This document shows, piece by piece, positions 7,472 to 20,200 of a stretch of DNA of 64,000 nucleotides. Below the pieces are notes generated by a model. That model was given only the letters and a program-made list of their open reading frames with translations, was not told where the DNA came from and did no database searches. Position 1 is the first letter of the stretch. Each line of letters starts with the position of its first letter. A program made the position numbers and the translations under genes. Source of the stretch: Rugalucina vietnamica (Eukaryota; Mollusca; Bivalvia; Lucinida; Lucinidae); the NCBI GenBank assembly GCA_964017185.1, contig OZ024869.1, positions 59,980,761 to 60,044,760 on the forward strand, in the 5' to 3' direction.

Positions 7472-8244
7472 AACATAACAGTAAGTGTAGCATTTGCTTA
7501 CGTTAATTTCAACACGTTAACACGTTGCAACCGTTTAATGTCAACATGTTAACACTTAGCATTGCAGTTGCAACCGTTAGTGTCAACATGTTTACACTAA
7601 GCGTTGCAGTTGCAACCGTTAATGACAACACGTTAACACTAAGCATTGCGGTTACAATGCGTTAAAACTAAGCGTTGTAGTTAAAACCGTTAATGACAAC
7701 ACGTAAACACTAAGCTTTACATTTGCAACCATTAAAACCATGTCAACACGTTAAAACTAATCTTTATAGTTATAACCGTTAATTGCAACACATTAGCACT
7801 AAGCATTGGATTTGCAACCGTTAATACCGTGGCAACACGTTAAAACTAAGCGTTGCAGTTAAAACCGTTAATGACAACACGTAAACACTAAGCTTTGCAT
7901 TTGCAACTATTAAAACCATGTCAACACGTTAAAACTAAGCGTTGTAGTTATAACCGTTAATTGCAACACGTTAGCACTAAACATTGGATTTGCAACCGTT
8001 AATACCGTGGCAACATGTTAAAACTAAGCGTTGCAGTTAAAACCATTAATGCCAACACGTAAACACTAAGCTTTGCATTTGCAACCGTTAAAACCGTGTC
8101 AACACGTTAAAACTAAGCGTTGTAGTTAAAACCGTTAATGGCAACACGTAAACACTAAGCTTTGCATTTGCAACCGTTAAAACAGTTGCAAACGTTAGTG
8201 TCAACATGTAAGCACTAACCGTTACAGTTGCAACCTTTAATGGC

Positions 8245-8271
8245 AACACGTTAACATTAAGCGTTAGTGGC
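8245..8271 (+). repeat. 27-bp short monomer lacking the palindrome centre
   Basis: AACACGTTAACATTAAGC is followed by GTTAGTGGC. Compared with the neighbouring 42-bp form it lacks 15 bp, the centre of the dyad (TTGCAGTTGCAACCG). The breakpoints lie at a CGTT word present on both sides, as expected for deletion across a hairpin with microhomology. The same short unit recurs at the same place in most blocks (for example near 9458, 12142, 13337 and 17030), so it arose once and was amplified with the block. Confidence 0.9.
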
Positions 8272-11200
8272 AACACGTTAAAGCTAGGCGTTGCAGTTGC
8301 AAACGTTAGTGTCAACATGTAAGCATTAACCGTTGCAGTTGCAACCTTTAAAGGCAACAAGTTAACATTAAGCATTGCAGATGCAAGCGTTAGTGGCACT
8401 AAGCATTGGATTTGCAACCGTTAATACCGTGGCAACATGTAAAAACTAAGCGTTGCAGTTAAAACCGTTAATGACAACACGTAAGCTGCTTTGCATTTGC
8501 AATCGTTAAAACCGTGTCAACACGTTGAAACTAAGCGTTGTAGTTAAAACCGTTAATGGCAACACGTAAACACTAAGCTTTGCATTTGCAACCGTCAAAA
8601 CAGTTGCAAACCTTAGTGTCAACATGGAAGCACTAACCGTTACAGTTGCAACCTTTAATGGCAACACGTTAACATTAAGCGTTAGTGGCAACACGTTAAA
8701 GCTAAGTGTTGCAGTTGCAAACGTTAGTGTTAACATGTAAGCACTAACCGTTGCAGTTGCAACCTTTAAAGGCAACACGTTAACATTAAGCATTGCAGTT
8801 GCAAGCGTTAGTGGCAACACGTTAAAACTAAGCGTTGCAGTTACAACCGTTAGTTTCAACATTACAGTAAGTGTAGTATTTGCTTACGTTAATTTCAACA
8901 CGTTAACACGTTGCAACCGTTTATGTCAACATGTTAACACATAGCATTGCAGTTGCAACCGTTAGTGTCAACATGTTTACACTAAGCGTTGCAGTTGCAA
9001 CCGTTAATTACAACACGTTAACACTAAGCATTGTGGTTACAATGCGTTAAAACTAAGCGTTGTAGTTAAAACCGTTAATGACAACACGTAAACACTAAGC
9101 TTTGCAGTTGCAACCATTAAAACCATGTCAACACGTTAAAACTAAGCGTTGTAGTTATAACCGTTAATTGCAACACGTTAGCACTAAGCATTGGATTTGC
9201 AACCGTTAATACCGTGGCAACATGTTAAAACTAAGCGTTGCAGTTAAAACCGTTAATGACAACACGTAAACACTAAGCTTTGCATTTGCAACCGTTAAAA
9301 CCATGTCAACACGTTAAAACTAAGCGTTGTAGTTAAAACCGTTAATGGCAACACGTAAACACTAAGCTTTGCATTTGCAACCGTCAAAACAGTTGCAAAC
9401 CTTAGTGTCAACATGGAAGCACTAACCGTTACTGTTGCAACCTTTAATGGCAACACGTTAACATTAAGCGTTAGTGGCAACACGTTAAAGCTAAGTGTTG
9501 CAGTTGCAAACGTTAGTGTCAACATGTAAGCACTAACCGTTACAGTTGCAACCTTTAATGGCAACACGTTAACATTAAGCGTTAGTGGCAACACGTTAAA
9601 GCTAAGCGTTGCAGTTGCAAACGTTAGTGTCAACATGTAAGCATTAACCGTTGCAGTTGCAACCTTTAAAGGCAACACGTTAACATTAAGCATTGCAGTT
9701 GCAAGCGTTAGTGGCAACACGTTAAAACTAAGCGTTGCAGTTACAACCGTTAGTGTCAACATTACAGTAAGTGTAGCATTCGTTTACGTTAATTTCAACA
9801 CGTTAACACGTTGCAACCGTTTATGTCAACATGTTAACACTTAGCAATGCAGTTGCAACCGTTAGTGTCAACATGTTTACACTAAGCGTTGCAGTTGCAA
9901 CCGTTAATGACAACACGTTAACACTAAGCATTGCGGTTACAATACGTTAAAACTAAGCGTTGTAGTTAAAACCGTTAATGACAACACGTAAACACTAAGC
10001 TTTGCATTTGCAACCATTAAAACCATGTCAACACGTTAAAACTAAGCGTTGTAGTTATAACCGTTAATTGCAACACATTAGCACTAAGCATTGGATTTGC
10101 AACCGTTAATACCGTGGCAACATGTTAAAACTAAGCGTTGCAGTTAAAACCGTTAATGACAACACGTAAACACTAAGCTTTGCATTTGCAACCGTTAAAA
10201 CAGTTGCAAACGTTAGTGTCAACATGTAAGCACTAACCGTTACAGTTGCAACCTCAAATGCAACACGTTAACATTAAGCGTTAGTGGCAACACGTTAAAG
10301 CTAAGCGTTGCAGTTGCAAACGTTAGTGTCAACATGTAAGCACTAACCGTTGCAGTTACAACCTTTAAAGGCAACACGTTAACATTAAGCATTGCAGTTG
10401 CAAGCGTTAGTGGCAACACGTTAAAACTAAGCGTTGCAGTTACAACCGTAAGTGTCAACATTATAACAGTAAGTGTAGCATTTGCTTACGTTAATTTCAA
10501 CACGTTAAAACGTTGCAACCGTTTATGTCAACATGTTAACACTTAGCATTGCAGTTGCAACCGTTAGTGTCAACATGTTTACACTAAGCGTTGCAGTTGC
10601 AACACGTTAACACTAAGCATTTCGGTTACAATGCGTTAAAACTAAGCGTTGCAGTTACAACCGTTATAACATTATAACAGTGTAGCATTTGCTAACGTTA
10701 ATTTCAACACGTTAACACGTTGCAACCGTTTATGTCAACACTTAGCATTGCAGTTGCAACCGTTAGTGTCAACATGTTTACACTAAGCGTTGCACTTGCA
10801 ACCGTTAATGACAACACGTAAACACTAAGCTTTGCATTTGCAACCATTAAAACCATGTCAGCACGTTAAAACTAAGCGTTGTAGTTATAACCGTTAATTG
10901 CAACACGTTAGCACTAAGCATTGGATTTGCAACCGTTAATACCGTGGCAACATGTTAAAACTAAGCGTTGCAGTTAAAACCGTTAATGACAACACGTAAA
11001 CACTAAGCTTTGCATTTGCAACCATTAAAACCGTGTCAACACGTTAAAACTAAGCGTTGTAGTTAAAACCGTTAATGGCAATACGTAAACACTAAGCTTT
11101 GCATTTGCAACCGTTAAAACAGTTGCAAACGTTAGTGTCAACATGTAAGCACTAACCGTTAGAGTTGCAACCTTTAATGGGAAGACGTTAACATTAAGCG

Positions 11201-14200
11201 TTAGTGGCAACACGTTAAAGCTAAGCGTTGCAGTTGCAAACGTTAGTGTCAACATGTAAGCACTAACCCTTGCCGTTGTAACCTTTAAAGGCAACACGTT
11301 AACATTAAGCATTGCAGTTGCAAGCGTTAGTGGCAACACGTTAAAACTAAGCGTTGCAGTTACAACCGTTAGTGTCAACATAACAGTAAGTGTAGCATTT
11401 GCTTACGTTAATTTCAACACGTTAACACGTTGCAACCGTTTAATGTCAACATGTTAACACTTAGCATTGCAGTTGCAACCGTTAGTGTCAACATGTTTAC
11501 ACTAAGCGTTGCAGTTGCAACCGTTAATGACAACACTAAGCATTGCGGTTACAATGCGTTAAAACTAAGCGTTGTAGTTAAAACCGTTAATGACAACACG
11601 TAAACACTAAGCTTTGCATTTGCAACCATTAAAACCATGTCAACACGTTAAAACTAAGCGTTGTAATTATTTGCAACACATTAGCACTAAGCATTGGATT
11701 TGCAACCGTTAATACCGTGGCAACACGTTAAAACTAAGCGTTGCAGTTAAAACCGTTAATGACAACACGTAAACACTAAGCTTTGCATTTGCAACTATTA
11801 AAACCATGTCAACACGTTAAAACTAAGCGTTGTAGTTATAACCGTTAATTGCAACACGTTAGCACTAAGCATTGGATTTGCAACCGTTAATACCGTGGCA
11901 ACATGTTAAAACTAAGCGTTGCAGTTAAAACCGTTAATGCCAACACGTAAACACTAAGCTTTGCATTTGCAACCGTTAAAACCGTGTCAACACGTTAAAA
12001 CTAAGCGTTGTAGTTAAAACCGTTAATGGCAACACGTAAACACTAAGCTTTGCATTTGCAACCGTTAAAACAGTTGCAAACGTTAGTGTCAACATGTAAG
12101 CACTAACCGTTACAGTTGCGACCTTTAATGGCAACACGTTAACATTAAGCGTTAGTGGCAACACGTTAAAGCTAGGCGTTGCAGTTGCAAACGTTAGTGT
12201 CAACATTTAAGCATTAACCGTTGCAGTTGCAACCTTTAAAGGCAACACGTTAACATTAAGCATTGCAGTTGCAAGCGTTAGTGGCACTAAGCATTGGATT
12301 TGCAACCGTTAATACCGTGGCAACATGTAAAAACTAAGCGTTGCAGTTAAAACCGTTAATGACAACACGTAAGCTGCTTTGCATTTGCAACCGTTAAAAC
12401 CGTTTCAACACGATGAAACTAAGCGTTGTAGTTAAAACCGTTAATGGCAACACGTAAACACTAAGCTTTGCATTTGCAACCGTCAAAACAGTTGCAAACG
12501 TTAGTGTCAACATGGAAGCACTAACCGTTACAGTTGCAACCTTTAATTGCAACACGTTAACATTAAGCGTTAGTGGCAACACGTTAAAGCTAAGTGTTGC
12601 AGTTGCAAACGTTAGTGTTAACATGTAAGCACTAACCATTGCAGTTGCAACCTTTAAAGGCAACACGTTAACATTAAGCATTGCAGTTGCAAGCGTTAGT
12701 GGCAACACGTTAAAACTAAGCGTTGCAGTTACAACCGTTAGTTTCAACATTACAGTAAGTGTAGCATTTGCTTACGTTAATTTCAACACGTTAACACGTT
12801 GCAACCGTTTATGTCAACATGTTAACACTTAGCATTGCAGTTGCAACCATTAGTGTCAACATGTTTACACTAAGCTTTGCAGTTGCAACCGTTAATTACA
12901 ACACGTTAACACTAAGCATTGCGGTTACAATGCGTTAAAACTAAGCGTTGTAGTTAAAACCGTTAATGACAACACGTAAACACTAAGCTTTGCAGTTGCA
13001 ACCATTAAAACCATGTCAACACGTTAAAACTAAGCGTTGTAGTTATAACCGTTAATTGCAACACGTTAGCACTAAGCATTGGATTTGCAACCGTTAATAC
13101 CGTGGCAACATGTTAAAACTAAGCGTTGCAGTTAAAACCGTTAATGACAACACGTAAACACTAAGCTTTGCATTTGCAACCGTTAAAACCGTGTCAACAC
13201 GTTAAAACTAAGCGTTGTAGTTAAAACCGTTAATGGCAACACGTAAACACTAAGCTTTGCATTTGCAACCGTTAAAACAGTTGCAAACGTTAGTGTCAAC
13301 ATGTAAGCACTAACCGTTACAGTTGCAACCTTTAATGGCAACACGTTAACATTAAGCGTTAGTGGCAACACGTTAAAGCTAAGCGTTGTAGTTGCAAACG
13401 TTAGTGTCAACATGTAAGCATTAACCGTTGCAGTTGCAACCTTTAAAGGCAACACGTTAACATTAAGCATTGCAGTTGCAAGCGTTAGTGGCAACACGTT
13501 AAAACTAAGCGTTGCAGTTACAACCGTTAGTGTCAACATTACAGTAAGTGTAGCATTCGTTTACGTTAATTTCAACACGTTAACACGTTGCAACCGTTTA
13601 TGTCAACATGTTAACACTTAGCATTGCAGTTGCAACCGTTAGTGTCAACATGTTTACACTAAGCGTTGCAGTTGCAACCGTTAATGACAACACGTAAACA
13701 CTAAGCATTGCGGTTACAATGCGTTAAAACTAAGCGTTGTAGTTAAAACCGTTAATGACAACACGTAAACACTAAGCTTTGCATTTGCAACCATTAAAAC
13801 CATGTCAACACGTTAAAACTAAGCGTTGTAGTTATAACCGTTAATTGCAACACATTAGCACTAAGCATTGGATTTGCAACATGTTAAAACTAAGCGTTGC
13901 AGTTAAAACCGTTAATGACAACACGTAAACACTAAGCTTTGCATTTGCAACCGTTAAAACAGTTGCAAACGTTAGTGTCAACATGTAAGCACTAACCGTT
14001 ACAGTTGCAACCTTAAATGCAACACGTTAACATTAAGCGTTAGTGGCAACACGTTAAAGCTAAGCGTTGCAGTTGCAAACGTTAGTGTCAACATGTAAGC
14101 ACTAACCGTTGCAGTTACAACCTTTAAAGGCAACACGTTAACATTAAGCATTGCAGTTGCAAGCGTTAGTGGCAACACGTTAAAACTAAGCGTTGCAGTT

Positions 14201-17200
14201 ACAACCGTAAGTGTCAACATTATAACAGTAAGTGTAGCATTTGCTTACGTTAATTTCAACACGTTAAAACGTTGCAACCGTTTATGTCAACATGTTAACA
14301 CTTAGCATTGCAGTTGCAACCGTTAGTGTCAACATGTTTACACTAAGCGTTGCAGTTGCAACACGTTAACACTAAGCATTTCGGTTACAATGCGTTAAAA
14401 CTTAGCGTTGCAGTTACAACCGTTATAACATTATAACAGTGTAGCATTTGCTTACGTTAATTTCAACACGTTAACACGTTGCAACCGTTTATGTCAACAC
14501 TTAGCATTGCAGTTGCAACCGTTAGTGTCAACATGTTTACACTAAGCGTTGCAGTTGCAACCGTTAATGACAACACGTAAACACTAAGCTTTGCATTGGC
14601 AACCATTAAAACCATGTCAACACGTTAAAACTAAGCGTTGTAGTTATAACCGTTAATTGCAACACGTTAGCACTAAGCATTGGATTTGCAACCGTTAATA
14701 CCGTGGCAACATGTTAAAACTAAGCGTTGCAGTTAAAACCGTTAATGGCAATACGTAAACACTAAGCTTTGCATTTGCAACCGTTAAAACAGTTGCAAAC
14801 GTTAGTGTCAACATGTAAGCACTAACCGTTAGAGTTGCAACCTTTAATGGGAAGACGTTAACATTAAGCTTTAGTGGCAACACGTTAAAGCTAAGCGTTG
14901 CAGTTGCAAACGTTAGTGTCAACATGTAAGCACTAACCCTTGCAGTTGTAACCTTGAAAGGCAACACGTTAACATTAAGCATTGCAGTTGCAAGCGTTAG
15001 TGGCAACACGTTAAAACTAAGCGTTGCAGTTACAACCGTTAGTGTCAACATAACAGTAAGTGTAGCATTTGCTTACGTTAATTTCAACACGTTTACACGT
15101 TGCAACCGTTTAATTTCAACATGTTAACACTTAGCATTGCAGTTGCAACCGTTAGTGTCAACATGTTTACACTAAGCGTTGCAGTTGCAACCGTTAATGA
15201 CAACACGTTAACACTAAGCATTGCGGTTACAATGCGTTAAAACTAAGCGTTGTAGTTAAAACTGTTAATGACAACACGTAAACACTAAGCTTTGCATTTG
15301 CAACCATTAAAACCATGTCAACGCGTTAAAACTAAGCGTTGTAGTTATAACCGTTAATTGCAACACATTATAACCGTGCATTGGATTTGCAACCGTTAAT
15401 ACCGTGGCAACACGTTAAAACTAAGCGTTGCAGTTAAAACCGTTAATGACAACACGTAAACACTAAGCTTTGCATTTGCAACTATTAAAACCATGTCAAC
15501 ACGTTAAAACTAAGCGTTGTAGTTATAACCGTTAATTGCAACACGCTAGCACTAAGCATTGGATTTGCAACCGTTAATACCGTGGCAACATGTTAAAACT
15601 AAGCGTTGCAGTTAAAACTGTTAATGCCAACACGTAAACACTAAGCTTTGCATTTGCAACCGTTAAAACCGTGTCAACACGTTAAAACTAAGCGTTGTAG
15701 TTAAAACCGTTAATGGCAACACGTAAACACTAAGCTTTGCATTTGCAACCGTTAAAACAGTTGCAAACGTTAGTGTCAACATGAAAGCACTAACCGTTAC
15801 AGTTGCAACCTTTAATGGCAACACGTTAACATTAAGCGTTAGTGGCAACACGTTAAAGCTAGGCGTTGCAGTTGCAAACGTTAGTGTCAACATGTAAGCA
15901 TTAACCGTTGCAGTTGCAACCTTTAAAGGCAACACGTTAACATTAAGCATTGCAGTTGCAAGCGTTAGTGGCACTAAGCATTGGATTTGCAACCGTTAAT
16001 ACCGTGGCAACATGTAAAAACTAAGCGTTGCAGTTAAAACCGTTAATGACAACACGTAAGCTGCTTTGCATTTGCAACCGTTAAAACCGTGTCAACACGT
16101 TGAAACTAAGCGTTGTAGTTAAAACCGTTAATGGCAACACGTAAACACTAAGCTTTGCATTTGCAACCGTCAAAACAGTTGCAAACGTTAGTGTCAACAT
16201 GGAAGCACTAACAGTTACAGTTGCAACCTTTAATGGCAACACGTTAACATTAAGCGTTAGTGGCAACACGTTAAAGCTAAGCGTTGCAGTTGCAAACGTT
16301 AGTGTCAACATGTAAGCATTAACCGTTGCAGTTGCAACCTTTAAAGGCAACACGTTAACATTAAGCATTGCAGTTGCAAGCGTTAGTGGCAACACGTTAA
16401 AACTAAGCGTTGCAGTTACAACCGTTAGTTTCAACATTACAGTAAGTGTAGCATTTGCTTACGTTAATTTCAACACGTTAACACGTTGCAACCGTTTATG
16501 TCAACATGTTAACACTTAGCATTGCAGTTGCAACCATTAATGTCAACATGTTTACACTAAGCGTTGCAGTTGCAACCGTTAATTACAACACGTTAACACT
16601 AAGCATTGCGGTTGCAATGCTTTAAAACTAAGCGTTGTAGTTAAAACCGTAAATGACAACACGTAAACACTAAGCTTTGCAGTTGCAACCATTAAAACCA
16701 TGTCAACACGTTAAAACTAAGCGTTGTAGTTATAACCGTTAATTGCAACACGTTAGCACTAAGCATTGGATTTGCAACCGTTAATACCGTGGCAACATGT
16801 TAAAACTAAGCGTTGCAGTTAAAACCGTAAATGACAACACGTAAACACTAAGCTTTGCATTTGCAACCGTTAAAACCGTGTCAACACGTTAAAACTAAGC
16901 GTTGTAGTTAAAACCTTAAATGGCAACACGTAAACACTAAGCTTTGCATTTGCAACCGTTAAAACAGTTGCAAACGTTAGTGTCAACATGTAAGCACTAA
17001 CCGTTACAGTTGCAACCTTTAATGGCAACACGTTAACATTAAGCGTTAGTGGCAACACGTTAAAGCTAAGCGTTGCAGTTGCAAACGTTAGTGTCAACAT
17101 GTAAGCATTAACCGTTGCAGTTGCAACCTTTAAAGGCAACACGTTAACATTAAGCATTGCAGTTGCAAGCGTTAGTGGCAACACGTTAAAACTAAGCGTT

Positions 17201-20200
17201 GCAGTTACAACCGTTAGTGTCAACATTACAGTAAGTGTAGCATTCGTTTACGTTAAATTAAACACGTTAACACGTTGCAACCGTTTATGTCAACATGTTA
17301 ACAATTAGCATTGCAGTTGCAACCGTTAGTGTCCACATGTTTACACTAAGCGTTGCAGTTGCAACCGTTAATGACAACACGTTAACACTAAGCATTGCGG
17401 TTACAATGCGTTAAAACTAAGCGTTGTAATTAAAACCGTTAATGACAACACGTAAACACTAAGCTTTGCATTTGCAACCATTAAAACCATGTCAACACGT
17501 TAAAACTAAGCGTTGTAGTTATAACCGTTAATTGCAACACATTAGCACTAAGCATTGGATTTGCAACCGTTAATACCGTGGCAACACGTTAAAACTAAGC
17601 GTTGCAGTTAAAACCGTTAATGACAACACGTAAACACTAAGCTTTGCATTTGCAACCGTTAAAACAGTTGCAAACGTTAGTGTCAACATGTAAGCACTAA
17701 CCGTTACAGTTGCAACCTTAAATGCAACACGTTAACATTAAGCGTTAGTGGCAACACGTTAAAGCTAAGCGTTGCAGTTGCAAACGTTAGTGTCAACATG
17801 TAAGCACTAACCGTTGCAGTTACAACCTTTAAAGGCAACACGTTAACATTAAGCATTGCAGTTGCAAGCGTTAGTGGCAACACGTTAAAACTAAGCGTTG
17901 CAGTTACAACCGTAAGTGTCAACATTATAACAGTAAGTGTAGCATTTGCTTACGTTAATTTCAACACGTTAAAACGTTTCAACCGTTTATGTCAACATGT
18001 TAACACTTAGCATTGCAGTTGCAACCGTTAGTGTCAACATGTTTACACTAAGCGTTGCAGTTGCAACACGTTAACACTAAGCATTTCGGTTACAACTAAG
18101 CGTTGCAGTTACAACCGTTATAACATTATAACAGTGTAGCATTTGCTTACGTTAATTTCAACACGTTCACACGTTGCAACCGTTTATGTCAACACTTAGC
18201 ATTGCAGTTGCAACCGTTAGTGTCAACATGTTTACACTAAGCGTTGCAGTTGCAACCGTTAATGACAACACGTAAACACTAAGCTTTGCATTTGCAACCA
18301 TTAAAACCATGTCAACACGTTAAAACTAAGCGTTGTAGTTATAACCGTTAATTGCAACACGTTAGCACTAAGCATTGGATTTGCAACCGTTAATACCGTG
18401 GCAACATGTTAAAACTAAGCGTTGCAGTTAAAACCGTTAATGACAACACGTAAACACTAAGCTTTGCATTTGCAACCATTAAAACCGTGTCAACACGTTA
18501 AAACTAAGCGTTGTAGTTAAAACCGTTAATGGCAATACGTAAACACTAAGCTTTGCATTTGCAACCGTTAAAACAGTTGCAAACGTTAGTGTCAACATGT
18601 AAGCACTAACCGTTAGAGTTGCAACCTTTAATGGGAAGACGTTAACATTAAGCGTTAGTGGCAACACGTTAAAGCTAAGCGTTGCAGTTGCAAACGTTAG
18701 TGTCAACATGTAAGCACTAACCCTTGCAGTTGTAACCTTTAAAGGCAACACGTTAACATTAAGCATTGCAGTTGCAAGCGTTAGTGGCAACACGTTAAAA
18801 CTAAGCGTTGCAGTTACAACCGTTAGTGTCAACATAACAGTAAGTGTAGCATTTGCTTACGTTAATTTCAACACGTTAACACGTTGCAACCGTTTAATGT
18901 CAACATGTTAACACTTAGCATTGCAGTTGCAACCGTTAGTGTCAACATGTTTACACTAAGCGTTGCAGTTGCAACCGTTAATGACAACACGTTAACACTA
19001 AGCATTGCGGTTACAATGCGTTAAAACTAAGCGTTGTAGTTAAAACCGTTAATGACAACACGTAAACACTAAGCTTTGCATTTGCAACCATTAAAACCAT
19101 GTCAACGCGTTAAAACTAAGCGTTGTAGTTATAACCGTTAATTGCAACACATTAGCACTAAGCATTGGATTTGCAACCGTTAATACCGTGGCAACACGTT
19201 AAAACTAAGCGTTGCAGTTAAAACCGTTAATGACAACACGTAAACACTAAGCTTTGCATTTGCAACTATTAAAACCATGTCAACACGTTAAAACTAAGCG
19301 TTGTAGTTATATCCGTTAATTGCAACACGCTAGCACTAAGCATTGGATTTGCAACCGTTAATACCGTGGCAACATGTTAAAACTAAGCGTTGCAGTTAAA
19401 ACCGTTAATGCCAACACGTAAACACTAAGCTTTGCATTTGCAACCGTTAAAACCGTGTCAACACGTTAAAACTAAGCGTTGTAGTTAAAACCGTTAATGG
19501 CAACACGTAAACACTAAGCTTTGCATTTGCAACCGTTAAAACAGTTGCAAACGTTAGTGTCAACATGTAAGCACTAACCGTTACAGTTGCAACCTTTAAT
19601 GGCAACACGTTAACATTAAGCGTTAGTGGCAACACGTTAAAGCTAGGCGTTGCAGTTGCAAACGTTAGTGTCAACATGTAAGCATTAACCGTTGCAGTTG
19701 CAACCTTTAAAGGCAACACGTTAACATTAAGCATTGCAGTTGCAAGCGTTAGTGGCACTAAGCATTGGATTTGCAACCGTTAATACCGTGGCAACATGTA
19801 AAAACTAAGCGTTGCAGTTAAAACCGTTAATGACAACACGTAAGCTGCTTTGCATTTGCAACCGTTAAAACCGTGTCAACACGTTGAAACTAAGCGTTGT
19901 AGTTAAAACCGTTAATGGCAACACGTAAACACTAAGCTTTGCATTTGCAACCGTCAAAACAGTTGCAAACGTTAGTGTCAACATGGAAGCACTAACCGTT
20001 ACAGTTGCAACCTTTAATGGCAACACGTTAACATTAAGCGTAAGTGGCAACACGTTAAAACTAAGTGTTGCAGTTGCAAACGTTAGTGTTAACATGTAAG
20101 CATTAACCGTTGCAGTTGCAACCTTTAAAGGCAACACGTTAACATTAAGCATTGCAGTTGCAAGCGTTAGTGGCAACACGTTAAAACTAAGGTTTGCAGT

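Noticed and set aside
8506-8862. 118-codon minus-strand open frame, and its dozens of near-copies through the array (66-155 codons), as a gene family
   Set aside because: Each is a translation of satellite monomers. Starts and ends follow monomer indels, both strands are open for the same arithmetic reason, and nothing promoter-like or codon-level is conserved apart from the repeat itself.
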